Below, one piece after another: positions 1 to 9,563 of a stretch of 64,000 nucleotides of DNA. The DNA is from Actinopolyspora lacussalsi subsp. righensis. GTDB lineage: Bacteria; Actinomycetota; Actinomycetes; Mycobacteriales; Pseudonocardiaceae. Made by a program: the position numbers and the translations under genes. The notes beneath the pieces were generated by a model. The model had not been told where the DNA came from and searched no databases. It was given only the letters and a program-made list of their open reading frames with translations. Location: contig NZ_FPAT01000001.1 of assembly GCF_900116555.1 (NCBI RefSeq), positions 434,001 to 498,000 on the forward strand, given 5' to 3'. Numbering within the stretch: the first letter of the stretch is position 1; every line of letters starts with the position of its first letter.

Positions 1-141
1 GACCAGTTGGACCGGATGAGTTCCCCGGTGGGGCTGGTGCCGACCGAACTCCGCGGCGACGCCGAAGCGCCACCCGCCGCTTCCGGAGCCGAAGCGGCGC
101 GACCGGACCACCCGGCAGGCGCCGTGACCACCGCACGATGA
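1..141 (+). CDS. C-terminal end of an ESX-locus protein (possibly EccE), partial
   Basis: An open frame enters from the left edge and stops with TGA at 139-141, giving 46 residues (starting DQLDRMSSPVGLVPTE, ending AGAVTTAR). The tail is Ala/Pro-rich and probably disordered. It lies 71 bases before mycP on the same strand, where ESX loci of related actinomycetes often carry the membrane protein EccE; that placement is the main reason for the suggestion. The fragment holds no diagnostic motif, so EccE is only a guess from context. Confidence 0.35.
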   Translation, partial: DQLDRMSSPVGLVPTELRGDAEAPPAASGAEAARPDHPAGAVTTAR

Positions 142-212
142 GTCGACGCCGCCCGACACGGTTCTCGACGAGGAGCGCGGCCGCAGCGAAGCCGCGGTAG
201 GGAGAGCAAGCC

Positions 213-1505
213 ATGCCCGCTCGCCGCCCAGGCGTGCTCACCGATCTCGTGCTGCTGCTGAGCGCGCTGCTGCTCGCGTGTGCTCCACAGGCGGTCGCAG
301 CTGGTCACACGAGCCCAACGGAGACGGCGAGCGGGTTCGAGCTCGCGGCACGGTCGGCCACCGAGCAGTGCCGTCGCCCACCGGTCAAGACGGCGCGGGC
401 ACGTCCCTGGGCACAGGAGACGCTGGCACCGGAGCGGGTCCGGGAACTCACCCGTGGCGCGGGCGTGACGGTGGCGGTCGTCGACTCCGGAGTCGACGCG
501 ACGACACCGCAGCTGGCCGGTGCCGTACTCGACGGTGTCGACGTCCTCTCAGACGGTGGGGGAACCGCCGACACCGACTGCCTCGGGCACGGCACGTTCG
601 TCGCCGGGATCATCGCCGCACGCCCCGCCGAGGGAACCGGTTTCACCGGAGTCGCCCCGGCCGCCACGATCCTCCCCGTCCGCGACACCCGGTCCAGGGA
701 GGGCGGCTCGGCCGAGTCCATGGCCCGCGGCATCCGCGCGGCCACCGAGGCGGGCGCGCAGGTCATCAACATCTCGGCCAGCACGAACTACGACGACGCG
801 GCGCTGCGCGACGCCGTCGAGTACGCGCTGTCGCGTGACGTGCTGATCGTCGCGGCGGCGGCCAACGAGGCGCAGCGGGGCAACCCGGTCCCCTACCCCG
901 CTTCCTACCCCGGCGTGCTCGCCGTCGGCGCGATCGACCCCACCGGCGAACGCGCGGAGTTCTCCCAGACCGGGAAGTTCATCGACCTCGTCGCACCAGG
1001 TGTCGATGTGGTCAGCGTCGGACCGGGCGGCCCGGGACACTGGCAGGACAGCGGGACCAGCTTCGCCGCACCGTTCGTCTCCGGAACGGCGGCGCTGGTG
1101 CGGGCCTACCACCCGGAGCTGACCGCGGCGCAGGTCAGGCACCGTCTGACGAGCACGGCGAGTCATCCCGGCACGGAGGTACCGGACGAGGCGACGGGCT
1201 GGGGCGTGGTGGACCCGTACTCCGCTGTCACCAGCGTGCTGCCCTCGGGACAGGGCACCGGATCCGGTGCCGGGACCGTCCGGGTGGCACACCCGGACGT
1301 GCCGCGAGACGATCCGACACCGATGCGCGTGGTGCTGATCAGCACCGTGGGGGTGACGCTGCTGATCAGCCTGGCCGCGATCGGGGCTAGGTTGGCACCG
1401 GCCGGATGGCGGCGCGGGTGGCGCCGCCGGCGCGTGGCGCGTGTCGTCGACGGCACCGGTGTCGACGGCACTGGCGAGGACCGCCCGCACGTCTCGGCCC
1501 GGTGA
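213..1505 (+). CDS. mycP: Mycosin, type VII secretion-associated subtilisin-like serine protease
   Basis: A 430-residue S8-family protease. Residues 8-30 are a signal peptide hydrophobic core. The catalytic triad is visible: Asp91 (VVDSGVD), His126 (GHGTFVAG) and Ser283 (GTSFAAP), with oxyanion Asn218 (AAANE). A single membrane helix near residues 370-392 (VVLISTVGVTLLISLAAIGA) is followed by a basic cytosolic tail, so the protease domain faces outside, as known for MycP. Mycosins stabilise the ESX membrane complex and can process substrates. GGGAG lies just upstream of the ATG. The gene is convergent with eccC (63-base gap) and belongs to the ESX core set here. Confidence 0.95.
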   Translation: MPARRPGVLTDLVLLLSALLLACAPQAVAAGHTSPTETASGFELAARSATEQCRRPPVKTARARPWAQETLAPERVRELTRGAGVTVAVVDSGVDATTPQLAGAVLDGVDVLSDGGGTADTDCLGHGTFVAGIIAARPAEGTGFTGVAPAATILPVRDTRSREGGSAESMARGIRAATEAGAQVINISASTNYDDAALRDAVEYALSRDVLIVAAAANEAQRGNPVPYPASYPGVLAVGAIDPTGERAEFSQTGKFIDLVAPGVDVVSVGPGGPGHWQDSGTSFAAPFVSGTAALVRAYHPELTAAQVRHRLTSTASHPGTEVPDEATGWGVVDPYSAVTSVLPSGQGTGSGAGTVRVAHPDVPRDDPTPMRVVLISTVGVTLLISLAAIGARLAPAGWRRGWRRRRVARVVDGTGVDGTGEDRPHVSAR

Positions 1506-1546
1506 CACCCGGAGCAGTGATACCCGAGCCAGTGACACCCGGTACG
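1502..1546 (+). repeat. Three tandem 15-bp units at the mycP stop
   Basis: Units starting GTGACACCCGG, GTGATACCCGA and GTGACACCCGG begin at 1502, 1517 and 1532, an exact 15-base period. The first overlaps the mycP stop codon. They fill most of the short gap between the convergent mycP and eccC genes. No function is evident; slippage of coding-like sequence is possible. Confidence 0.6.
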
Positions 1547-1568
1547 GGAGAACTCCGCCGGGAACGGC

Positions 1569-4500
1569 TCACCGCTCGGTGGTCGCGACGGGATCGAGCA
1601 GCGGTGTCTGCACCAGCCGCACCGTGCGCTTGCGGTTGACGAACTGGGCCCTACCCACCGGGAGCGTCTTCGGCGGCAGCTCACCGAGGAACTTTCCCTC
1701 GTCCTTGGGGCAGGAGAACAGCAGACCGGGGGTGCCCAACTCCCACATCCGCCGCAGCACCGGATCCATCATGGACCTTCCGGCTCCCGAGGTGCTGCGG
1801 GCGATGATCAGGTGGAACCCGATGTCGGCGGCCTGCGGCAGCAGCGAGGCCAGCGCCTGCACCGGGTTGTTCATGCCGGTCTGCACCAGCTCGTGGTCGT
1901 CGACGACGATGAACAGCCGCCCGCCGCTCCACCAGTCCCGTTTGGGCAGCCGGTCCGGGGTGATCTCCGGGCCGGGGAGCCGGTCGGTGAGCAGCCCGGC
2001 GGTCTCCTCGATGGTGGTGGCGAAGGTGTCGCCGGAGACCGAGTAGCCCAGCTGGTACTCCTGCGGCACCGCGTCGTGCAGTTCGCGGCGCAGGTCGGCG
2101 AACATCAGCCGCGCCTGGTCGGGTCGGTAGTGCGCCCGCACCGAACGCGCGATGTGGCGCAGCAGGTTCGTCTTTCCCGTCTCGGTGTCGCCGAAGATCA
2201 TCAGGTGCGGGGTGACGTCGAAGTCGTGCCACAGCGGCGCGAGATCGACGTCGTCGATCCCCAGCGAGACCTTGGGCAAACCGGTACTGCCCGCCAGCGG
2301 TTCCGGCAGCTCGGATGCGTGCACCTCCACAGGCAACAGCCGCACCGGGGGCGCCTGCGGGACGCCGGGCACCGCGACCGCCTCGACCAGGTCGGTCACC
2401 GCGTCGGCGAGGTCGTCGGTTCGGGCGCGACCGTCCACCCGGGGCAGGGCGGTGAGGAAGTGCTGCTTGTCGGTGGTCAGACCACGTCCGGGCGAGTCGG
2501 GGACCTTGGCCGCGAGCCTGCTGTTGACCTCGGACTCCACCGGATCGCCCAGCCGCAGCTCCAGCCGCGTGCCGAGCACGCCGCGCAGCCACGGGCGCAT
2601 GTCCGACCAGCGCGCGGCGCCGACGACCAGGTGGATGCCGAAGGTCAGCCCGCGCGCGGCGATCTCGCCGAGTCGGTCCTCCAGCTCGTCGAACTCGTTG
2701 CGTACGGTGTACCAGCCGTCGATGAACAGGAAGACGTCGCCGTACGGGTCCTCGTCGACGAACCGCCCCGCGCGCTTGGCACGGCGGTAGGCCGACATCG
2801 AGTCCAGGTTGTTGGCCTGGAAGGCGACCTCCCGACGTTCGAGCAGGTTGACGATCTCCTGGACGGTGCGGGTGACCCGATCACGGTCGAGACGACCCGC
2901 CACGCTGCCCACGTGCGGCAGGTCCCGCAGCGGGGCCAGCGAGCCACCGCCGAAGTCCAGGCAGTAGAACTGGACCTCGGCGGCCGAGTGGCTCAGCGCC
3001 AGCGCGGCGATCATCGTGCGCAGCACGGTGCTCTTGCCGCTCTGCGGGCCACCGACCACGCCGACGTGCCCCTGGGCTCCGGAGAGGTCGGCCGTCAGCA
3101 GCTCGCGACGCTGCTGGGCGGGCAGGTCGATCAGCCCCAGCGGCACCCGCAGTCCGTCCTCGGTGGAGCGCTCGGCCGACCGCAGACCGGTGTCCGGGGA
3201 GTCCAGCAGCGGCGGCAGCAGATCGTCCAGCGTGGGCGATACCCGCATGGGCGGCAACCAAACCTGGTGCGCCGCCGGACCGTGATCGCTGAGCCGGTCG
3301 ATGAGCACGTCCACGAGCGAGGTCTGCGGCCCGCTGTCCTCTTCCGGCTCCGGCGGGGCTTCGACGGTGCGCCGAACGCGGGGTTCGACGTAGTCACCGC
3401 CGAACGGCACTAGCTGTTCCTCGATGACCTCCTTGCTGCGCTGCCTGCGCGGGGTGCGGTAGACACCCGACACGTAGGCGGCCTTGAACCGGGAGAGGGT
3501 CTGGGTGTCCGAACGCAGGTAACCGTTGCCCGGCGTGGTGGGCAGCTCGTAGGCGTCCGGCACACCGATCACGCTGCGGCTCTCCATCGCCGAGAACGTG
3601 CGCAGCCCGATGCGGTAGGACAGGTGGGTCTCCACCTTGCTGATGCGGCCCTCGTCGAGCCGCTGCGAGGCCAGCAGCAGGTGCACGCCGAGACTGCGGC
3701 CGAGCCTGCCGATCATGGCGAACACGTCGATGAACTCGGGTTTGCTGACCAGCATCTCGCTGAACTCGTCGACCACGACGAACAGGCTCGGCATCGGATC
3801 CAGCGGCACCCCGGAACGGCGCGCCTTCTCGTACTCCCGCTGGGAGCTGTAGTTCCCGGCCGAGCGCAGCAGCTCCTGCCGCCGGTTCATCTCCCCGGTG
3901 AGCGCGTCCTGCATCCGGTCGACCAGTTCGATCTCGTCGACCAGATTGGTGATCACCGCCGAGGTGTGCGGCAGCCGGTCGAAGCCGAGGAAGGCGGCAC
4001 CACCCTTGAAGTCCACCAGCACGAGATTGAGCTCGTCCGAGGCGTGCGTGGTCACCAGTGCCAGCACCAGGGTCCGCAGCAGCTCACTCTTGCCGGAGCC
4101 GGTGGCACCGACCAGCATCCCGTGCGGCCCCATGCCGTCCTCGGCGGACTCCTTGATGTCCAGTTCGATCGGGGTGCCGTTGCCCGCGATGCCGATCGGC
4201 ACCCGCATGCGCTGCCAGCCCGAGCGGTCCCGGCGCAGCTGGTCGACGTCGAAGGTGCGCGCGTCGGACACGCCCAGCAGCGAGGTCAGCTCGTAGTCGG
4301 TGGTCAGTGGTTCGCCGGAGTCGCCGCTGGTGCCCATCCGGTGCGGCGCGATGTCGCGCGCCAACGCGGAGGCGGTCACCACCCCCACTCCGTCCGGCCC
4401 GCACAGCGAGCTCGTGCTCTCCCGGCCCGCGCGGTCGAAGTCGACCGTGCGGATCTCGGCGGAGTCGACCTCCAGGTGCAGCACCGAACGGTCCGCCTGC

Positions 4501-5558
4501 CAGGTCAGCGCGCTGTCGATGTCGACGATCACGGTGTTGCGGTAGCCACCCCCGGAGAAGCGATGTCCGGCCGGGATGTTCACCCCGTCGACCACGACCA
4601 CCACGAACGGCTCGCCGCTGGTGATCGGGGTGGAGGGCTCGAAGCGGGGGCGCTCGGTGTAGGAATCTCCCCCGAGCAGCTCCTCCAGGTCGGTGACGTT
4701 GTCCGAGATCAACCGCAGCGGCCCGGCCCCGTCGCGACGGCCGTCGTCCTGGGCGTGCGGCAGCCACTTCGTCCAGAGCCACTCCTCGCGCCGCTCGTTC
4801 CCGACGCACACGGCGATGGTCAGGTCGGCCGGGGAGTGGAAGGCGACGAGTTGGCACAGCAGCGCCCGCACCAGGGAACGTTGCGACTCGGTCTCGCCGC
4901 GCAGCTGGATCCGGGCGAAACCGCGCAGATACACCGCGATCGGGGCGGAGGGCAACGTGGTGTAGGTGCGCAGGAACCGGCGCAGGGCGTAGGCGCTGAG
5001 CGGTTCGAGGTCCTCGACCGGTTTGGTCTGCGGTGGAACGAGCTTGACGGCGGAGCGCTGTTGCCCCAGCCCGAGCCGGACCTCCCCGAAGTCCTCGTGC
5101 GCCGCGCGGCGTTCCCAGAGGCGGTAACTGCGCACCAGCGACCACAGTGACCGCGGATCCGGGTGCTTCCAGATCGCCGCGCGGTGCTGCTCGCCCAACG
5201 CGTCGCGCACCCTGCGCCGCGTCTGCGAGAGATAACGCAGGTAGTCCCGGCGGTCACCGGTGAGCTGGTGCTTGCGGTCGGTGGATGCCCTGGCCAACTG
5301 GCCGAGGACCATGGTGACCATGGCGACGCCCATCAGGCCGCCACCGATGTAGGTCATCATGCTCCCGGAACGGGCCGACGAAAGCATCATCATCATCATC
5401 GCGCCGGCCATGACCGCCATCGGCAGATACATCAACACCGTGCTCAGGCTGTTGCTCTGCGGCTCCGGCACGCTGGGTGGTTCCTGCAGCTCCATCTGGT
5501 CCGCGGGCATCGCAGGCCCCACGCGACGGGCCGGCCTGCGGAACAGCGTCGTGCTCAA
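1569..5558 (-). CDS. eccC: Type VII secretion ATPase EccC, fused EccCa/EccCb, three FtsK-like domains
   Basis: The motor ATPase of the ESX complex. I place the start at a TTG (5556-5558) preceded by GAGGAG about 8 bases upstream, giving 1329 residues beginning (M)STTLFRRPARR, the family's normal N terminus; the longer frame to 5726 would overlap eccD and adds an unrelated 56 residues. Two membrane helices lie near residues 41-59 and 70-90. Walker A motifs are GATGSGKS (about residue 483), GGPQSGKS (about 834) and GDTETGKT (about 1122); Walker B-like strands include LFVVVDEFSEM and LFIVVDD. EccCa and EccCb are one chain here. It is divergent from eccD and convergent with mycP. The last ATPase domain of this family binds substrate C-terminal signals. 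Confidence 0.95.
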   Translation of the reverse strand: MSTTLFRRPARRVGPAMPADQMELQEPPSVPEPQSNSLSTVLMYLPMAVMAGAMMMMMLSSARSGSMMTYIGGGLMGVAMVTMVLGQLARASTDRKHQLTGDRRDYLRYLSQTRRRVRDALGEQHRAAIWKHPDPRSLWSLVRSYRLWERRAAHEDFGEVRLGLGQQRSAVKLVPPQTKPVEDLEPLSAYALRRFLRTYTTLPSAPIAVYLRGFARIQLRGETESQRSLVRALLCQLVAFHSPADLTIAVCVGNERREEWLWTKWLPHAQDDGRRDGAGPLRLISDNVTDLEELLGGDSYTERPRFEPSTPITSGEPFVVVVVDGVNIPAGHRFSGGGYRNTVIVDIDSALTWQADRSVLHLEVDSAEIRTVDFDRAGRESTSSLCGPDGVGVVTASALARDIAPHRMGTSGDSGEPLTTDYELTSLLGVSDARTFDVDQLRRDRSGWQRMRVPIGIAGNGTPIELDIKESAEDGMGPHGMLVGATGSGKSELLRTLVLALVTTHASDELNLVLVDFKGGAAFLGFDRLPHTSAVITNLVDEIELVDRMQDALTGEMNRRQELLRSAGNYSSQREYEKARRSGVPLDPMPSLFVVVDEFSEMLVSKPEFIDVFAMIGRLGRSLGVHLLLASQRLDEGRISKVETHLSYRIGLRTFSAMESRSVIGVPDAYELPTTPGNGYLRSDTQTLSRFKAAYVSGVYRTPRRQRSKEVIEEQLVPFGGDYVEPRVRRTVEAPPEPEEDSGPQTSLVDVLIDRLSDHGPAAHQVWLPPMRVSPTLDDLLPPLLDSPDTGLRSAERSTEDGLRVPLGLIDLPAQQRRELLTADLSGAQGHVGVVGGPQSGKSTVLRTMIAALALSHSAAEVQFYCLDFGGGSLAPLRDLPHVGSVAGRLDRDRVTRTVQEIVNLLERREVAFQANNLDSMSAYRRAKRAGRFVDEDPYGDVFLFIDGWYTVRNEFDELEDRLGEIAARGLTFGIHLVVGAARWSDMRPWLRGVLGTRLELRLGDPVESEVNSRLAAKVPDSPGRGLTTDKQHFLTALPRVDGRARTDDLADAVTDLVEAVAVPGVPQAPPVRLLPVEVHASELPEPLAGSTGLPKVSLGIDDVDLAPLWHDFDVTPHLMIFGDTETGKTNLLRHIARSVRAHYRPDQARLMFADLRRELHDAVPQEYQLGYSVSGDTFATTIEETAGLLTDRLPGPEITPDRLPKRDWWSGGRLFIVVDDHELVQTGMNNPVQALASLLPQAADIGFHLIIARSTSGAGRSMMDPVLRRMWELGTPGLLFSCPKDEGKFLGELPPKTLPVGRAQFVNRKRTVRLVQTPLLDPVATTER

Positions 5559-5700
5559 CGCGCGTCTCCTCGTTGGTGCGGGATTCCCCTTGGTGTTGCG
5601 GAGGAGCCATCCGAACGCACCAATCCGCGCGCGCGAGTGACTACCTTCCGCCGTTGTCACGGTCTCGGCCAGCCAGCCAGGAAGGAAACCGGACACCAAC
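5559..5700. promoter_or_regulatory. Divergent intergenic region between eccC and eccD
   Basis: With eccC starting at the TTG, 142 bases separate the two divergent ESX genes, enough for two back-to-back promoters. A poor match to consensus elements and no clear palindrome were seen. AGGAAGG lies about 13 bases before the eccD GTG. Confidence 0.4.
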
Positions 5701-7098
5701 GTGGACGACGCCACCAAGGATGTCACAAATCAGCTCTGCCGACTACGCCTGATCGTCAAGGACAGATCGGTCGAGATGGCACTGCCCACCGACGTCGCCC
5801 TGATCGACCTGCTGCCCGCCATCCTGCGCCACGCGGGCGGTGAACTCGCCGACGAGGGGGTGGAACACGAGGGGTGGGTGTTGCAGCGGTTCGGCAGGCC
5901 CCCCTTCGACGAGGAACGCACCACCGCGGAACTGGGACTGCTCGACGGCGAGACGGTCCATCTGCGGCCGAGGGCGGACAGCCTGCCGCCCATCGACTTC
6001 GACGACCTAGTGGACGGCATCGCCGAGCAGGCACGACGCCGCTCCGACCCGTGGTCCCAGCGACTCAGCCGGTGGATGCTGCTCGCCTTCGGCGGGACCG
6101 CGCTGCTCGTCGGCCTCGTGGTACTCGGTTCCGGCGGGCCCAGGATCACCGGAACGATCACCGCGGGCGGCACCGCGCTCGTGCTGCTGCTGACGGCCAC
6201 CGCGCTGGCACGAGGTCGGGCCGACACGATCACCGCCGTCGTGCTGGCCGGTCTGGCGCTGCCCTACGCGGGGTTGTGCGGCTGGTACCTGCCGCTGCTG
6301 TCCTCACCCGAGGCGCAGGCACCGGCGAGCATCGCCTGCGCCGCGATGCTGGTGGTGGCGGGGCTGGCCATCGGACTCGTGGGAACGGCCGAGGCCGCGT
6401 TGCTGTTCGTCAGCGGGCTGTTCACCGTCGTGCCGCTGGGGATCACCGCGGTCATCGACGCGGCGTCCCCGTTGGACAGCGGCCAGGCCGCGGGGATCGG
6501 TCTGATGCTGGTGCTGCTCGCACTCGGTTTCGTGCCCACGTCCTCCTTCCGCCTGGCCGGGTTGAGCCTGCCCCCACTGCCCACCAGTTCGGAGGAGTTC
6601 GGCCAGGACACCGACCCCTTCCCGCACGAGGTCGTGGTGGAGCGCTCGGCGGCGGCCGACCGGTACATGACCGGGCTGTACGCGGCGCTGGGGCTGACCG
6701 CGGTGGTGCTGTTCACGGCGCTGCTCGTCCCCGGCGGGATGTGGTCGATGATCACCACCGCCGTGGCGGCACTGCTGCTCCTGCTGCGTTCCCGACACGT
6801 CGACAGCGCACGCCAGCGTTGGCCGCTACTGATCACGGCGGGTTACGCACTCGCGCTGGACGGTGTGGTGCTGGCGCTGGGGCTGGATCCGTTCGCCCGG
6901 CTCTGGTACGGCTTCACCGCAGCTCTGGTGCTCGCACTGCTGCTCGTGGTGGCCAGTAGAGCCCTGCCCGGCCGGAAACTTGCCCCGTACTGGGGGCGGG
7001 CGGTCGACCTGCTGGAGACGTTCTCCGCACTGGCGCTGGTCCCGCTGCTGTTGGCAGCGCTCGACGTCTACATGTTCGTACGCGGCCTGGCCGGTTAG
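5701..7098 (+). CDS. eccD: Type VII secretion integral membrane protein EccD
   Basis: A 465-residue protein with a GTG start. Residues about 10-92 form the ubiquitin-like N-terminal domain of the family (CRLRLIVKDRSVEMALP and following), and from about 125 onward there are about ten to eleven hydrophobic helices, as expected for EccD, which lines the centre of the ESX membrane complex as a dimer. A hydrophilic loop with a Glu/Asp-rich stretch lies near residues 295-320. It is followed 89 bases later by eccB on the same strand. Length and architecture match the family. Confidence 0.93.
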   Translation: MDDATKDVTNQLCRLRLIVKDRSVEMALPTDVALIDLLPAILRHAGGELADEGVEHEGWVLQRFGRPPFDEERTTAELGLLDGETVHLRPRADSLPPIDFDDLVDGIAEQARRRSDPWSQRLSRWMLLAFGGTALLVGLVVLGSGGPRITGTITAGGTALVLLLTATALARGRADTITAVVLAGLALPYAGLCGWYLPLLSSPEAQAPASIACAAMLVVAGLAIGLVGTAEAALLFVSGLFTVVPLGITAVIDAASPLDSGQAAGIGLMLVLLALGFVPTSSFRLAGLSLPPLPTSSEEFGQDTDPFPHEVVVERSAAADRYMTGLYAALGLTAVVLFTALLVPGGMWSMITTAVAALLLLLRSRHVDSARQRWPLLITAGYALALDGVVLALGLDPFARLWYGFTAALVLALLLVVASRALPGRKLAPYWGRAVDLLETFSALALVPLLLAALDVYMFVRGLAG

Positions 7099-7187
7099 CG
7101 TTCGCGACCGCCCGGCGAGCGAGAACTTCCGAAGAGATCGGGCACCTCCTCCGAGATCACCGACCGCGAACCACCCCTGGGAGAACC

Positions 7188-8609
7188 ATGCAGTCCAGAC
7201 GCGACCAGGTGCAGGCATACTTCTTCGTGGTGGGACGCCTCGTATCCGCGCTGATGCGGGCGAGCCCGGACGACCAGACCACGCCGACCCGCCGCTTCGT
7301 GATGGGCACGGTCATCGGAACCCTGCTGGGTGCGCTGGTGGTGGCCGGTTTCGGCATCGTGGGGCTGATCTTTCCCGGCGGCAAGACCTCGTGGCAGGCC
7401 GAGGGCACGATCGTCGTGGAGAAGGAGACGGGAGCCCGCTACCTGTACCTGAACGGCGCGCTGCGCCCGGTGCTGAACTACTCCTCGGCGCTGCTGGCCC
7501 GTGACCAGTCCGGCGGCGACCCGAAGCTGGTCTCGCGGAACTCGCTGCGGGGGACACCGCGCGGCACGCCGATCGGTATTCCCGACGCGCCGGACTCGAT
7601 CCCGGAACGGAAGAACCTGAGCCGGGCACCGTGGGTGGTGTGCGCGCGGACGGCCACGAAACCGTCCGGCGAGCAGGTGCCGATCACCCACCTCCGGGTG
7701 GGTGAAGAACCGAGCCGCGGACTCGCTTCCGACGAGGGAGTCGTGGTGTCCACACCGGATGGCACGGAATACCTGGTGTGGCAGGGCAGGCGACTGAAGC
7801 TGACCGGGCGGTCCGTGATCGAGGCGCTGGGCTACGGTGACGTGGTTCCGTTCCCGGTGACCAGCTCCTGGATCAACACCGTCCCGAGCGGGCCCGACCT
7901 CGCCGCCCCGGAGATCCCGAACGCGGGATCCCGGGCGCCGGAGGTGGCGGGCGAATCCGCCACGGTGGGGCGAATCTACGAGATGCGCAACCCGGCACTG
8001 GACTCGGAGCCCTCGTTCTACGTGATGCGCTCCGACGGTCTCTCCTCGCTGACCCCGTTGGCGGCGAGCCTGCTACTCACCACTCCTGCCTCGGGAGCAC
8101 AGCCGGTCGGGATCGGGCCCGAGGCCCTGTCCACCACACCGATCTCGGAAACCGACAGCACTCCGGAGGGGTACCCGGCGGTGCCGCCCACGCCGCGGCA
8201 GCTCAGCCAGGGCGGGAAAACCCGCCCCTGCGCCTCGTTCCGGCTCGGTTCGGGACAGTCGAACACCCCCACCATCACGGTGGCCCCGCGGGATCACGGC
8301 TCCACCACGGCGCGGACCGACAGCGATGCGGTGGCCGAACGGATCGCGATCCCGGCCGGGCAGGGCGTACTGGCCCGTGATCTGCCCGCACCCGGCGTGT
8401 CGGGCGGGACGAACTACCTGATCACCGGCCTCGGGGTGAAGTACCCACTGGCCACACCGGACGTGGCGGGAGTACTGGGCTACGGCGGGACGGAGCCGGT
8501 GGCTGTCCCCGGATCACTGCTGTCGCTGTTGCCCTCCGGCCCATCACTGGATCCCAGCACCGCGACGGTGACCCGAGAACCGGGAAACACGGGCGACGAC
8601 GCCCCGTGA
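7188..8609 (+). CDS. eccB: Type VII secretion protein EccB
   Basis: 473 residues starting MQSRRDQVQAYFFVVGRLVS, the typical EccB N terminus, followed by one membrane helix at about residues 42-62 (GTVIGTLLGALVVAGFGIVG) and a large extracytoplasmic domain with the repeated beta units of the family. Two cysteines (CARTA, about residue 150, and PCASF, about residue 347) could form the conserved disulfide. GGGAGA lies 5 bases before the ATG. EccB forms the outer-facing part of the ESX complex. It closes the core-component part of the locus; small secreted-type proteins follow. Confidence 0.94.
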   Translation: MQSRRDQVQAYFFVVGRLVSALMRASPDDQTTPTRRFVMGTVIGTLLGALVVAGFGIVGLIFPGGKTSWQAEGTIVVEKETGARYLYLNGALRPVLNYSSALLARDQSGGDPKLVSRNSLRGTPRGTPIGIPDAPDSIPERKNLSRAPWVVCARTATKPSGEQVPITHLRVGEEPSRGLASDEGVVVSTPDGTEYLVWQGRRLKLTGRSVIEALGYGDVVPFPVTSSWINTVPSGPDLAAPEIPNAGSRAPEVAGESATVGRIYEMRNPALDSEPSFYVMRSDGLSSLTPLAASLLLTTPASGAQPVGIGPEALSTTPISETDSTPEGYPAVPPTPRQLSQGGKTRPCASFRLGSGQSNTPTITVAPRDHGSTTARTDSDAVAERIAIPAGQGVLARDLPAPGVSGGTNYLITGLGVKYPLATPDVAGVLGYGGTEPVAVPGSLLSLLPSGPSLDPSTATVTREPGNTGDDAP

Positions 8610-8764
8610 AGGATATCCCTGTTTCGAATCGAGCACGGCTGCACAGCGGCCCGCGCGGAGCGAATCGATGATGGACTGACTCCCGCCGCCACGGGGACAT
8701 CGGCGAAAGCAGGATTCCGCCGGCGGAGGACCGCTCCGTCCGGCGCACACGGAAGAGAGGTCAC

Positions 8765-9094
8765 ATGGCCACGCAGCAGACGAGGCTCACGCAGTCCAGC
8801 CTGGCCCAGCTCTCCAATCGCCACGAGGAGGTGGCGGGCCAGATCACCAGTCAGCAGACGTCGCTCGCGAGCAGCATCGACATGCTGGCCGGCGCCAACC
8901 GCGGCGACATGATGACGAGCCTGAAGAACGTCCACCAGCAGTGGGACCAGGCGTGCAGGGACATCGTGAAGAACCTGGAGCGGATGGCCCAGGAGGTCAA
9001 CCGCACCGGGCGCGAGACCCAGGATCAGGACTCCGTGACCGCCCAGGAGATCGGCCGGGTACAGACCCCGGGGCTGTCCAGCTTCATGTCCTGA
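8765..9094 (+). CDS. Small WXG100-like ESX protein
   Basis: 109 residues, almost entirely helical and Gln-rich, with a central Trp (QQWDQA, about residue 59) in the position of the WXG turn, although the Gly is absent. The C terminus ends in a short flexible tail (GLSSFMS). Size, helix-turn-helix pattern and its place directly after eccB support an Esx-type secreted protein, perhaps forming a heterodimer with the product at 9142. GAAGAGAGG precedes the ATG. It could instead be a non-secreted ESX accessory protein. Confidence 0.75.
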   Translation: MATQQTRLTQSSLAQLSNRHEEVAGQITSQQTSLASSIDMLAGANRGDMMTSLKNVHQQWDQACRDIVKNLERMAQEVNRTGRETQDQDSVTAQEIGRVQTPGLSSFMS

Positions 9095-9141
9095 CCCCTG
9101 TTTTCGAAACCCGCATTCCGCACGTACGAGGAGGCCCTCCC

Positions 9142-9432
9142 ATGGCCGACGAGATCCAGTACCAGTACGCCGCGCTGCAGCAGGGCGTCGACGACATGCA
9201 ACGGGTCACCCAGCAGATTCAGCAACAGGTCGACGAGCTGCGCCAGCAGACGCAGCACGCCCTGCAGGACTGGGACTCGCAGAGCTCGGAGAACTACAAC
9301 CAGCTCGCGAGCAGGATTCGCACGGACTTCGAGGCGATGAACCAGATGCTCACCCGACTGCGGATGGCCACCAACCAGGCGCAGGAGGACATGAGTCAGA
9401 CCGACCGCAAGCTGGCGAGCAACTTCGGCTGA
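9142..9432 (+). CDS. WXG100-family protein, Esx-like
   Basis: 96 residues, the usual length of WXG100 proteins. GAGGAGG sits 7 bases before the ATG, which fixes the start at 9142 rather than in the longer frame. Two amphipathic helices flank a turn at Trp44 (LQDWDSQSSENY), a degenerate WXG motif with Ser instead of Gly. The product is rich in Gln and Glu. It follows the previous Esx-like gene by 47 bases, so the two are probably co-transcribed and may pair, as EsxA/EsxB-type proteins do. Confidence 0.85.
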   Translation: MADEIQYQYAALQQGVDDMQRVTQQIQQQVDELRQQTQHALQDWDSQSSENYNQLASRIRTDFEAMNQMLTRLRMATNQAQEDMSQTDRKLASNFG

Positions 9433-9563
9433 TCCCGCCGCGAATCGGTGAACACGCGCGGCACCGGAAGCGGTGACCGCACCGCCCGGTACCGCGCGTC
9501 CTCGCACCTTCTCCGAGTGAGCCACGACACCCTCGACCGCACGCAACCGAGGAACCATCCCGA

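Noticed and set aside
5559-5726. EccC start at the ATG 5724-5726
   Set aside because: It would overlap eccD and add an atypical 56-residue extension; the TTG at 5556-5558 has a good ribosome site and restores the normal N terminus.
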